DNA from: JBEIHX01 sp040381075
GTDB lineage: Bacteria > Pseudomonadota > Alphaproteobacteria > Caulobacterales > Aquidulcibacteraceae
DNA length: 16,007 nucleotides
Reading direction: 5' to 3'
Assembly (NCBI GenBank): GCA_040381075.1
Contig: JBEIHX010000053.1
Location: forward strand, 1 to 16,007
A model generated the notes under the pieces. It ran no database searches. It saw only the letters and a list, made by a program, of their open reading frames with translations, and was not told the origin of the DNA. Numbering within the stretch: the stretch's first letter is position 1; each line of letters begins with the position of its first letter. A program made the position numbers and the translations under genes. Positions 1 to 5,739 of the stretch are shown piece after piece.

Positions 1-108
1 ACCCGCAACTGGAACCCCATCGAGGCCGTAGCCTTGAACCCGGAACGCGATGTGATCGTCAAAATGTCAGCGCCGCAGGGCTCAGAGAATAAGGCTTCAG
101 CCGCATGA
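1..108 (+). CDS. C-terminal end of an unidentified protein (truncated by window edge)
   Basis: Frame 1 is open from the first base and ends at a TGA at 106-108, giving the last 35 residues of a protein whose start lies outside the window. The readable tail includes RNWNPIEAVALNPERDVIVK and then a low-complexity end rich in Ala and Ser. I do not recognise the family from this fragment. The reading is supported by ordinary codon composition and by a GC-rich hairpin shortly after the stop. The next gene on the same strand begins about 160 bp further on, so it need not be in the same transcript. Confidence 0.5.
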   Translation, partial: TRNWNPIEAVALNPERDVIVKMSAPQGSENKASAA

Positions 109-154
109 GACAGGCGACAACTGCCTTGACGCGCACCGAAAGCCTTGCGGCCGA

Positions 155-172
155 GGCGCGATCAGGCGCGCC
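155..172 (+). terminator. Hairpin after the first gene, terminator-like but without U-tract
   Basis: GGCGCG (155-160) and CGCGCC (167-172) form a perfect 6-bp stem with a 6-nt loop, 47 bp downstream of the stop codon at 108. It is followed by CGTAACTTT, which is not a proper U-tract. It may be a weak terminator or a 3'-end-stabilising hairpin. The rest of 109-269 holds no other gene that I can support. Confidence 0.3.
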
Positions 173-269
173 CGTAACTTTCCCGGAACAACACGTGTGA
201 CGCCATCTCGCGTGGCGCATCGGTTTGATTGACCAACTGGCTGCCGATCGCAGGCGAAAGCGGGGTTGC

Positions 270-737
270 GTGCTTGAACTTGATCTGGTCCACCTGGCGC
301 GCAATCTTGCCGTATCCAGCGCGATGGTCGCGCTGACCGTCGTCATCCACTTCCTTGGCCTTGCCGGACTGCTCGCGGCATTGCGCAATCAGCGCCATCG
401 CATTGGTTTGCGCACCAGCTTTGTCAACCACGGGGCGTTCGTGGTCGCCATTGTGCTGGGCCTGTTCGCCGTTCATTCGCTGGAAATCTGGTGTTACGCT
501 GTTCTGTATCGGGTCCTTGGGGCGCTGAGCGACTTCGAAACCGCCCTCTACTTCTCCACTGTCAGCTATGCCTCACTCGGCTATGGGGACATCCTGCTGC
601 CGCGGGAATGGCGTCTGGTCGGGGCGATCGAGGGCGCCAACGGGATTATTCTGCTCGGCTGGTCCACGGCCTTCTTTGTTTCCGTCGTCGCACGCATCCG
701 GGCGCTGGAACATGATTGGCTGGGTGGAGACGACTGA
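270..737 (+). CDS. Two-TM/pore-loop ion channel family protein (potassium-channel-like)
   Basis: This 155-aa protein has the layout of the Ion_trans_2 (PF07885) family. A hydrophobic segment lies near residues 12-37, a second TM at about 55-80, a pore helix and selectivity-filter-like loop at about 90-107, and a last TM at about 118-141. The filter reads SLGYGD (residues 102-107), matching the TVGYGD signature of K+ channels with a TV to SL change. It would sit in the inner membrane. There is no cytoplasmic RCK or nucleotide-binding domain, so any gating partner is not visible. I chose the GTG at 270, preceded by a GCGGGG stretch. The frame is open back to a TTG at 225, but that start has no visible ribosome-binding site and adds a basic, poorly folded extension. 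The gene ends 54 bp from a convergent gene, with a hairpin between them. Confidence 0.8.
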   Translation: MLELDLVHLARNLAVSSAMVALTVVIHFLGLAGLLAALRNQRHRIGLRTSFVNHGAFVVAIVLGLFAVHSLEIWCYAVLYRVLGALSDFETALYFSTVSYASLGYGDILLPREWRLVGAIEGANGIILLGWSTAFFVSVVARIRALEHDWLGGDD

Positions 738-742
738 CCCGT

Positions 743-771
743 GCAGGATCCGCCCGCCTGGCGGGCCCTGC
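743..771. terminator. Hairpin between two convergent genes
   Basis: Two nested perfect arms occupy the 54-bp gap between the channel gene and the convergent 81-aa gene: GCAGG (743-747) with CCTGC (767-771), and GCCCGC (752-757) with GCGGGC (761-766). There is a 3-nt loop and a 4-nt bulge on one side. It has no clear U-tract on either strand, so efficient intrinsic termination is inferred from position and stem strength only. Confidence 0.45.
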
Positions 772-791
772 GCCCGTCTGCACCCGTCCGG

Positions 792-1037
792 CTAGCCGCC
801 GCCCTGGTTGGCCCCATCGTCGGCAAATGTGAACTCGCCCTGACGAATTCGGCGCGGCAGGTCAGCAGCGAACTCTGCAACAGCCTCCTCTCCATGCATG
901 TCCACCATGTCGGTAAACGCCGCGAACAACGCCGTAGAGGCGAGCATCTCGGGGCTTACCCCACGCGCCAGAGCCTCATCCCAGGCCGCCAGCAGGACTG
1001 CAAGCGCAACGGATTTCTCATCTTCGACAGTTTGCAT
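792..1037 (-). CDS. Conserved small protein of unknown function (81 aa)
   Basis: This is a soluble, acidic, mostly helical 81-aa protein with no signal peptide and no TM segment. It runs from MQTVEDEKSV through a central block with TALFAAFTDMVDMHGEEAVA to a C-terminal LPRRIRQGEF. That style (a helical pair and a closing RI..GEF) resembles small conserved alphaproteobacterial proteins, but I cannot name a characterised family. The start is the ATG at 1037, with only a weak purine stretch upstream. It lies 87 bp downstream of the TIGR02301 gene on the same strand. A strong hairpin in that gap suggests the two are not simply one operon. Confidence 0.65.
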   Translation of the reverse strand: MQTVEDEKSVALAVLLAAWDEALARGVSPEMLASTALFAAFTDMVDMHGEEAVAEFAADLPRRIRQGEFTFADDGANQGGG

Positions 1038-1060
1038 GGCAGGTTGTTTCCGGCTGACAT

Positions 1061-1091
1061 CAGCGCATCGCCTCAGCGGCGATCCGCGCTG
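1061..1091. terminator. Long stem-loop between two minus-strand genes
   Basis: CAGCGC (1061-1066) pairs with GCGCTG (1086-1091), and ATCGCC (1067-1072) pairs with GGCGAT (1078-1083). This gives 12 bp of stem with a 5-nt loop and a 2-nt bulge. It sits after the stop of the TIGR02301 gene (1125) and before the start of the 81-aa gene (1037). There is no U-tract on the minus strand, so it could be a terminator, an attenuator-like leader or an mRNA processing or stability element. Confidence 0.45.
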
Positions 1092-1124
1092 AAGGACATA
1101 CCACCCCCGCCCGCTGCGGCGAGC

Positions 1125-1520
1125 CTAGCGGCGCCACGCACCGGCAAGGGTGCGAGCGAGCGCTTCGCCCCGTTGACGCAGATCCGCCTCCTGCGCCCGG
1201 GCGGCCTCGCTACAGCCCGGAAAGCGCGCTTCATAGCTGCGGTATCCTTTGTTGAAGGCTGCGATAAGGTCCTCGCGCTTGGGATCGCCCGGCGGCCCTT
1301 CGCGATCCAGCAGCGAAACCATCAGGACGCGCCAGCGCTGATCGCTTCGGCCCTGACAGGTGACGCGCAAATAATGCGCCCCGCCGAGCACCTCGGCAAG
1401 ACGGCTGAGATCGGCGCGCGCGCGCGGATCGGCGGTGGTCGGCGCTTGCGCCGCCGCCCGATCGCCTGCGCCCATCGCGGCGATTGCGATTCCCACAGAC
1501 ACCAGGATGCGCCAAGCCAT
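1125..1520 (-). CDS. TIGR02301/DUF2385 family secreted protein
   Basis: This 131-aa protein has a Sec signal peptide: short basic start, hydrophobic core at about residues 4-17, and probable cleavage after AAAQA near residue 25. The mature part matches my recollection of the TIGR02301 (DUF2385) family of alphaproteobacteria. It carries LSRLAEVLGGAHYLRVTC, then RWRVLMVSLLDREG, an AAFNKGYRSYE segment and a late cysteine (FPGC). The two cysteines of the mature protein could form a disulfide in the periplasm. The molecular function of the family is unknown. The start is the ATG at 1520 with a weak ribosome-binding site. The gene is divergent from the feruloyl-CoA synthase, with a 113-bp gap rich in dyads. 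Confidence 0.8.
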   Translation of the reverse strand: MAWRILVSVGIAIAAMGAGDRAAAQAPTTADPRARADLSRLAEVLGGAHYLRVTCQGRSDQRWRVLMVSLLDREGPPGDPKREDLIAAFNKGYRSYEARFPGCSEAARAQEADLRQRGEALARTLAGAWRR

Positions 1521-1536
1521 GGCTGAACTCTACCCT

Positions 1537-1550
1537 GCCGGCGCGCCGGC
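1537..1550. promoter_or_regulatory. 14-bp perfect palindrome in a divergent promoter region
   Basis: GCCGGCGCGCCGGC is fully self-complementary. It lies 17 bp upstream of the TIGR02301 start and 84 bp upstream of the feruloyl-CoA synthase ATG. GC-only palindromes arise easily in a GC-rich genome, so a protein-binding role is possible but not shown. Confidence 0.3.
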
Positions 1551-1555
1551 GGCGA

Positions 1556-1598
1556 GACCGTCAGCGGTGCGGTGACGAACTCCGCGACCCTGACGGTC
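1556..1598. promoter_or_regulatory. Nested 9+4 bp inverted repeat upstream of feruloyl-CoA synthase
   Basis: GACCGTCAG (1556-1564) is the exact reverse complement of CTGACGGTC (1590-1598). Inside it, GCGG (1569-1572) pairs with CCGC (1582-1585). The layout is symmetrical: 9 bp, 4-nt internal loop, 4 bp, 9-nt loop, and back. It ends 35 bp before the ATG at 1634. It could be a regulator's operator (hydroxycinnamate-CoA genes are often controlled by MarR-type regulators on inverted repeats) or a structured mRNA leader. No regulator gene is visible nearby. Confidence 0.4.
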
Positions 1599-1633
1599 AT
1601 CCATCGCAGCCCCGGGGCCTGCAGGGGGCGTAC

Positions 1634-3529
1634 ATGCATGGCTTCTCAGCGCGGCAAAGGCCGGGTAAGCCACACCGGATGCCGCTTCATGCCTTCCGCC
1701 CTGCGCCCTATCTGCCGAAACGCATCCACATCAGGCGTCGGTCAGACGGAGCCTGGCTCCTGCACAACGAGAACCCGCTGCGCGACGTGCAGCCGCACAT
1801 GCTGGCGCCGCTCGCACATTGGGCTGGGCGTGATGCACGCCGGATCGCCCTGGCGGAACGCGCGGGACAGGACTGGCGCAGGCTGACCTATGGCGAGCTG
1901 TGGGCGCAGGTGCAGGCTGCAGGGGAAGGTCTGGCCGACCTGGGGTTGGGGCGCGGCGTCACGCTGATGATCCTGTCGCGCAATTCCATTGCGCACGCCG
2001 TCACCGCCTACGGCGCACTCGCCGCCGGCGCCGCGATCGCTCCGGTCACGCCCGCCTACAGCCTGATCGCGAAGGACTTTGACCGTTTGCGCGACGCCCA
2101 CGACCTCGTCAGACCCGGCGCCTTCTTCGTCGAAGACGGGGTTCAGTTCCAAAGGGCGCTTGACGCCCTTGCGCCGGGCGCCCGGCCGGTGATCTATGCG
2201 CGAAACGCCCCGCATGGGGTCAACGCTGTCGGACTGGACGAGCTGCTCGCCCATCGGCCTGGCGCCCGTCTGGCGGCGCGCCTTGACGCAATCACAGCCG
2301 GCGACCATGCGAAATATCTGCTGACATCCGGCTCCACCGGGCGACCGAAGGCGGTGATATGCACCCATGGCGGGGTCGCCTCAAACGTGGCGATGATACG
2401 CTCGATCTACGATGAGGCGGCCGAGGAAGACCTCTACGCAGGACAGCAGGTCACTGTGAATTTCGCGCCATGGAGCCACTCGCTCGGCGCAAACGCCATC
2501 CTGCACAACTGGCTCAATCTCGGAGGCGCCCTCTACATTGACTGGGGCGCTCCTACGGCTGAGCGATTCGGCGAAACACTCCGCAATCTGCGCGAAATTT
2601 CTGCAACCTATTACTCAAGCGTTCCCGCCGCCTGGGGTCTGCTCGTCACGGAACTGGAGCGGGACCCGGCCCTGGCCGACGTATTCTTTCGCCGCCTGCG
2701 CATCATGGCCTATGGCGGCGCCGCCATGGGACAGGATATTGGCGATCGTATTCAGAAGGTCGCAGCACGCACGATCGGAGAAAGAATTACGTTTTATTCT
2801 GGATACGGCTCGACTGAAACCGGCCCTACTGCCTCAAACATCCACTGGATGAATGACCGGATGGGTCTTATCGGCATGCCCGTGCCAGGATGCGACATGA
2901 AGCTATCCCCCGTAGGGAACAAACTTGAATGCCGTGTTCGAGGCCCCAATGTTTCACCCGGCTATCTCAATGATCCGCAGCGCACGGCCGAATCCTTCGA
3001 TGAGGAAGGCTATTACAGGCTTGGCGATGCGGTGAAGTTCATCGATCCAGAGGATCCGGCGGCTGGAATCGCCTTCGATGGCCGCCTGTCCGAAGAATTC
3101 AAGCTGGCGAGCGGCGCCTGGGTCGCCGCTGGGGCGGTGCGCCTGGGCGTGGTGGCGGCAGGGGATGGCTTGTTTGCGGATGCTGTTGTGTGCGGCATCA
3201 ACGAGTCCTGCATCGGGGTTTTGCTGTTCCTCGACCTGCAGCGCGCGCGTCAGACTGCCGGGCAAGAGGACGGGCTTGGCGCACTCGCGCGTGACGCCAG
3301 GGTGCTGGCGGCGGCCGAGGCTGCAATCGCTCGGTACAATGAACAAAACACCAACGCAGCCGCCCGCATAGGCCGCGCACTTCTGCTGCCGGATTCGCCG
3401 AGCCTTGAGAGCGGCGAACTCACCGACAAGGGCTATCTTAACCAATCGCGCGCACGGGAATTGCGCGCTGACAGCGCAGTGCGCCTCTACGCCGAGCCGG
3501 TGGGGCAGGACATCATCATTACAGCCTGA
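1634..3529 (+). CDS. fcs: Feruloyl-CoA synthase (ANL superfamily acyl-CoA ligase)
   Basis: The 631-aa protein is a full-length adenylate-forming enzyme most like trans-feruloyl-CoA synthase (EC 6.2.1.34). That enzyme makes the CoA thioester of ferulate or related hydroxycinnamates from ATP and CoA in the cytoplasm. Seen in the sequence: the P-loop LLTSGSTGRPKAV starting near residue 229; the FCS-like FAPWSHSLGANA and GALYIDWGAPT blocks; LRIMAYGGAAM; the A5 motif YSGYGSTETGPTA; VRGPNVSPGYL; YRLGDAV; the hinge region FDGRLSEEFKL; and the C-terminal catalytic lysine motif ELTDKGYLNQ. The start is ATG 1634, with AGGGGG 5 nt upstream. The frame stays open to 1484 but that part lacks coding character. 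ATG 1679 is an alternative. No feruloyl-CoA hydratase/lyase, vanillin dehydrogenase or MarR regulator lies next to it, so the substrate is assigned by family only. Confidence 0.85.
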   Translation: MHGFSARQRPGKPHRMPLHAFRPAPYLPKRIHIRRRSDGAWLLHNENPLRDVQPHMLAPLAHWAGRDARRIALAERAGQDWRRLTYGELWAQVQAAGEGLADLGLGRGVTLMILSRNSIAHAVTAYGALAAGAAIAPVTPAYSLIAKDFDRLRDAHDLVRPGAFFVEDGVQFQRALDALAPGARPVIYARNAPHGVNAVGLDELLAHRPGARLAARLDAITAGDHAKYLLTSGSTGRPKAVICTHGGVASNVAMIRSIYDEAAEEDLYAGQQVTVNFAPWSHSLGANAILHNWLNLGGALYIDWGAPTAERFGETLRNLREISATYYSSVPAAWGLLVTELERDPALADVFFRRLRIMAYGGAAMGQDIGDRIQKVAARTIGERITFYSGYGSTETGPTASNIHWMNDRMGLIGMPVPGCDMKLSPVGNKLECRVRGPNVSPGYLNDPQRTAESFDEEGYYRLGDAVKFIDPEDPAAGIAFDGRLSEEFKLASGAWVAAGAVRLGVVAAGDGLFADAVVCGINESCIGVLLFLDLQRARQTAGQEDGLGALARDARVLAAAEAAIARYNEQNTNAAARIGRALLLPDSPSLESGELTDKGYLNQSRARELRADSAVRLYAEPVGQDIIITA

Positions 3530-3544
3530 AGGATCTCCAGCACT

Positions 3545-3566
3545 CCGGCGCAGGAAACCGCGCCGG
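3545..3566 (+). terminator. Hairpin after feruloyl-CoA synthase
   Basis: CCGGCGC (3545-3551) and GCGCCGG (3560-3566) form a perfect 7-bp stem with an 8-nt loop (AGGAAACC), 15 bp after the TGA at 3527-3529. There is no U-tract, so it may need Rho or act as a 3'-end stabiliser. Confidence 0.45.
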
Positions 3567-3844
3567 GTCGCAGCGCCCCTCGCCTCACCGCCTCGACCTG
3601 AGGCGCTGCAGGCGCGCGCCCCCCACCCCCGGCGGGCGCACGGCGCGGCGGATCTGCTGGCGCCAATTGTGGCAGGTCATGCGACAGTGCGCGTGAAGCA
3701 AGCAGCGCAACCAAGAGCGACCACAGGCATGGAGACTGACGTCTGTGCAGCGCCGGGGCCGACCCGTCACGGCAGCAGCGGCGGCTTGATGCAGGATCTG
3801 GAGGGGTGCATCCCATTCGGGCGGGCCGCCCCTGCCGGCGTGCG
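3567..3844. other. Stretch without a convincing gene
   Basis: Between the feruloyl-CoA synthase terminator-like hairpin and the two-TM gene there is no ORF I can defend. One minus-strand frame is open across it, ends at 3487 and reads SPCLWSLLVALLASRALS followed by a Pro/Ala/Gly-rich stretch. That could be mistaken for a signal peptide with a low-complexity tail. It has no good start codon at the right place and overlaps the end of the feruloyl-CoA synthase gene. I leave it as non-coding or decayed. Confidence 0.4.
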
Positions 3845-4105
3845 TCAGGAGGGCGGGCGCAATCGATGCGCCATTGCCCGATTGATGGCGCGCAGCAGCA
3901 GCAGGAGGGCCACGACGCCAAGCGACCCGGCCGCAATGAACAACAGGGGCAGGCGCGGCCCCAGCCGGGGAGCAACCTGTGCGTCGCCAGCGTTCGGTGA
4001 TGCGGCCAGCGCCAGCAGCGCAAGGGCGCCGACCACAGCCGTCATCAGCACCGCGGCCATCATTCCCCAGAAGGCCAGCCGACGTTTCCCGTGGGTCTGT
4101 GTCAT
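3845..4105 (-). CDS. Small two-TM membrane protein of unknown function
   Basis: The protein is 86 aa from ATG 4105. It has a basic start (MTQTHGKRR), a first TM at about residues 10-34, a short loop with GDAQVAPRLG, a second TM at about 53-74 that is very leucine-rich, and a basic end (RAINRAMAHRLRPPS). By the positive-inside rule both ends would be cytoplasmic. Its ATG overlaps the TGA of the upstream secreted-protein gene by 4 nt (ATGA), which implies translational coupling and a shared role. The frame is open upstream to 4300, but that part is arginine-rich antisense of the neighbour and is not included. I recognise no family. Confidence 0.65.
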   Translation of the reverse strand: MTQTHGKRRLAFWGMMAAVLMTAVVGALALLALAASPNAGDAQVAPRLGPRLPLLFIAAGSLGVVALLLLLRAINRAMAHRLRPPS

Positions 4106-4737
4106 GGTCGCGTCTGCCCTGCCGCCGGTTTGCCTGAGACTGGCGGCGCGGACGCGCCAGGCGCGACTGCGCCGCCCCTGGAATGGACGCAGAGCCGGTC
4201 GCCCGATTGGGAGTATCGGCAAATCCCGATCACGACCAGCGTGTTGGCGCCGTCTGCGCGCAGTTCCAGCGCGCGGTCCTCCCGTCGACCGTCCATGCAT
4301 TGCTGGAGCCTGCTGGGCCAGACGATCGCAGGCTCTTGACCGATCTGAATTTCATAAGCTGCATAAGGATCAGACCGGCACAGCTCCCTGGGGCGGATAT
4401 CCTGGTAGGCAGTCCGCGCGATGCTCACGGTCACTCCATCACTGAGCTCACAGCTGGCGAGCGTCAGTCGCAGGGACGCGTCCTGGCGGCGCACCAGCCC
4501 GGCGCGCGCCTCAACAACACCCGTTGCGTTTCGTGCAAGCGGCGCGCCTGGGAGAGCGCCTGCGCGCGCCTCGATGCGGATCTCCTCCACAGAGAAAAGC
4601 CGCGCCTGCGGCGCGCAAAACACCTTGAGGACGTCGGTTTGGACGTAGGCGGCGCCTTGCGGCGCGCCAGCCGGGCCGCCAGCATTCGCGCTGGCGGCAG
4701 CCAATCCGGCGCTGAGGGCCAAGGCTGCGGCTCGCAT
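4102..4737 (-). CDS. Secreted protein of unknown function (signal peptide, about 211 aa)
   Basis: The product starts MRAAALALSAGLAAASANA, a clear Sec signal peptide with probable cleavage at ANA-GG near residue 19, so it is predicted to be periplasmic. The mature domain has a beta-rich look (VQTDVLKVFCAPQARLFSV, LRLTLASCEL, DGANTLVVIGICRY) and five cysteines, and ends in a Pro/Ala/Gly tail. I chose ATG 4737 because GGGAG lies 7 nt upstream. A GTG two codons earlier (4743) has no usable spacing. Its stop overlaps the start of the two-TM gene. No known family is recognised. The pair is divergent from the liuC-like gene across 184 bp. Confidence 0.7.
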   Translation of the reverse strand: MRAAALALSAGLAAASANAGGPAGAPQGAAYVQTDVLKVFCAPQARLFSVEEIRIEARAGALPGAPLARNATGVVEARAGLVRRQDASLRLTLASCELSDGVTVSIARTAYQDIRPRELCRSDPYAAYEIQIGQEPAIVWPSRLQQCMDGRREDRALELRADGANTLVVIGICRYSQSGDRLCVHSRGGAVAPGASAPPVSGKPAAGQTRP

Positions 4738-4921
4738 GCGCACTCTCCCACATCTTCCACCCTAGCAGGGTCCGCGCTAAGGCACGAGAGGCGTCGCGCC
4801 AACTGTCAGCCTGGCCGCATGCAGCGCGGCGGATCCGTTCTTTGCCTTGGCCAACGTCACACGATAGGGTTGTGCGGGTGAGCGAACGGCCCGTCCGCGA
4901 AACATCATGTAAGGGACCATC
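4738..4921. promoter_or_regulatory. Divergent intergenic region, presumed promoters
   Basis: This 184-bp gap separates the minus-strand secreted-protein pair from the plus-strand liuC-like gene, so it must hold promoters for both unless distant ones are used. I see no confident -35/-10 pair. The clearest site is the ribosome-binding sequence AAGGGA just upstream of the ATG at 4922. No strong dyad or repeat stands out. Confidence 0.35.
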
Positions 4922-5722
4922 ATGAGCGATGCGCCGCCGGTAATCCTTGACGCCTCTCCGGAAGGCGTGGGGATGCTGCTTCTGAACCGGCCGGAAAAGC
5001 ACAATGCGTTCAACGCGCACGTTATTGAACGTCTGTCTGATGCCTTTGAGACCGTTAAGGCGGCGGAACACCTGCGGGTGCTTTTCATCCGCGGGGCAGG
5101 GCGCAGTTTCTCCGCCGGCGCCGATCTCGACTGGATGAAGTCTGCGGCGCACTACAGCCAGCGCGAGAATGAGGAAGATGCGCTCGCACTCGCGGAGATG
5201 CTGCGCAAGCTTTATGAACTCCCCTGCCTGACGGTTGCCCTGATCCAGGGCGCCGCCATGGGCGGGGGGGCCGGCCTCGCCGCCGCCTGCGATGTGGCGG
5301 CGGCGGTGCGCTCGTCAGTGTTCCGCTTCTCGGAAGTCCGGCTCGGCCTGACGCCAGCAACCATCTCGCCCTATGTGATTGAGAAGATTGGCCCCGGCTG
5401 GACGCGCGCCCTGTTCGCCACGGGCGAGGCGTTCGATGCGCACAAGGCCGAGCGCCTCGGCCTGGTCCATCACCTCGTCGATGATGAAGCTGGCCTTGAC
5501 GCCATCGCCGAGCGGCTCACTGATCTCATCATGGAGACAGCCCCCGGCGCGGTCGCGAACGCCAAGGCCCTGGTGCGCGATCTGACCGGCGCGCCGATCG
5601 ATCATGCCCTTGCGCGCGAAACCGCGCGGCGGATCGCGGCGCAGCGGGCCAGCGATGAGGGCCGAGAGGGGCTCGCCGCATATCTGGAGAAGCGTCGGCC
5701 CTCCTGGGCGTCGGACCGCTGA
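4922..5722 (+). CDS. liuC: Enoyl-CoA hydratase/isomerase, 3-methylglutaconyl-CoA hydratase-like
   Basis: This 266-aa crotonase-fold enzyme best fits the bacterial 3-methylglutaconyl-CoA hydratase group (LiuC/AtuE type, EC 4.2.1.18), which hydrates 3-methylglutaconyl-CoA to HMG-CoA in leucine breakdown. Typical features are LNRPEKHNAF (21-30), the oxyanion-hole segments FSAGADLDWMK (63-73) and GAAMGGGAGLA (110-120), and FSEVRLGLTPATISPYV (136-152). E138 aligns with the second catalytic Glu of classical hydratases. The first one (the E of GGGxE) is Gly here, as I recall for LiuC-type enzymes. The start is ATG 4922 with AAGGGA at 5 nt. A run of seven G (5264-5270) lies in the GGG coding part and the frame is intact. 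No other leucine-pathway gene (acyl-CoA dehydrogenase, carboxylase, lyase) is in the window, so the exact substrate is inferred. It is not obviously a feruloyl-CoA hydratase/lyase. Confidence 0.8.
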   Translation: MSDAPPVILDASPEGVGMLLLNRPEKHNAFNAHVIERLSDAFETVKAAEHLRVLFIRGAGRSFSAGADLDWMKSAAHYSQRENEEDALALAEMLRKLYELPCLTVALIQGAAMGGGAGLAAACDVAAAVRSSVFRFSEVRLGLTPATISPYVIEKIGPGWTRALFATGEAFDAHKAERLGLVHHLVDDEAGLDAIAERLTDLIMETAPGAVANAKALVRDLTGAPIDHALARETARRIAAQRASDEGREGLAAYLEKRRPSWASDR

Positions 5723-5739
5723 GGCCTGGGAGATCCCTC

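Noticed and set aside
741..1526. 261-aa plus-strand ORF
   Set aside because: Covers two minus-strand genes, one of which (TIGR02301) has a clear signal peptide and family motifs; low-complexity Arg/Ala translation.
1484..1633. Upstream extension of the feruloyl-CoA synthase frame
   Set aside because: Arg/Pro-rich with no family similarity, overlaps the TIGR02301 start and has a poor ribosome-binding site; ATG 1634 has AGGGGG at a good distance.
3405..4445. 346-aa plus-strand ORF spanning the fcs end and the secreted-protein pair
   Set aside because: Arg/Pro/Ala-rich composition, overlaps the fcs 3' end and lies antisense to the two coupled genes; no domain or ribosome-binding site support.
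5264..5270. Run of seven G in the liuC-like gene as a phase-variation tract
   Set aside because: Short, encodes the conserved GGG of the oxyanion loop, and the frame is intact; coincidence of Gly codons is sufficient.
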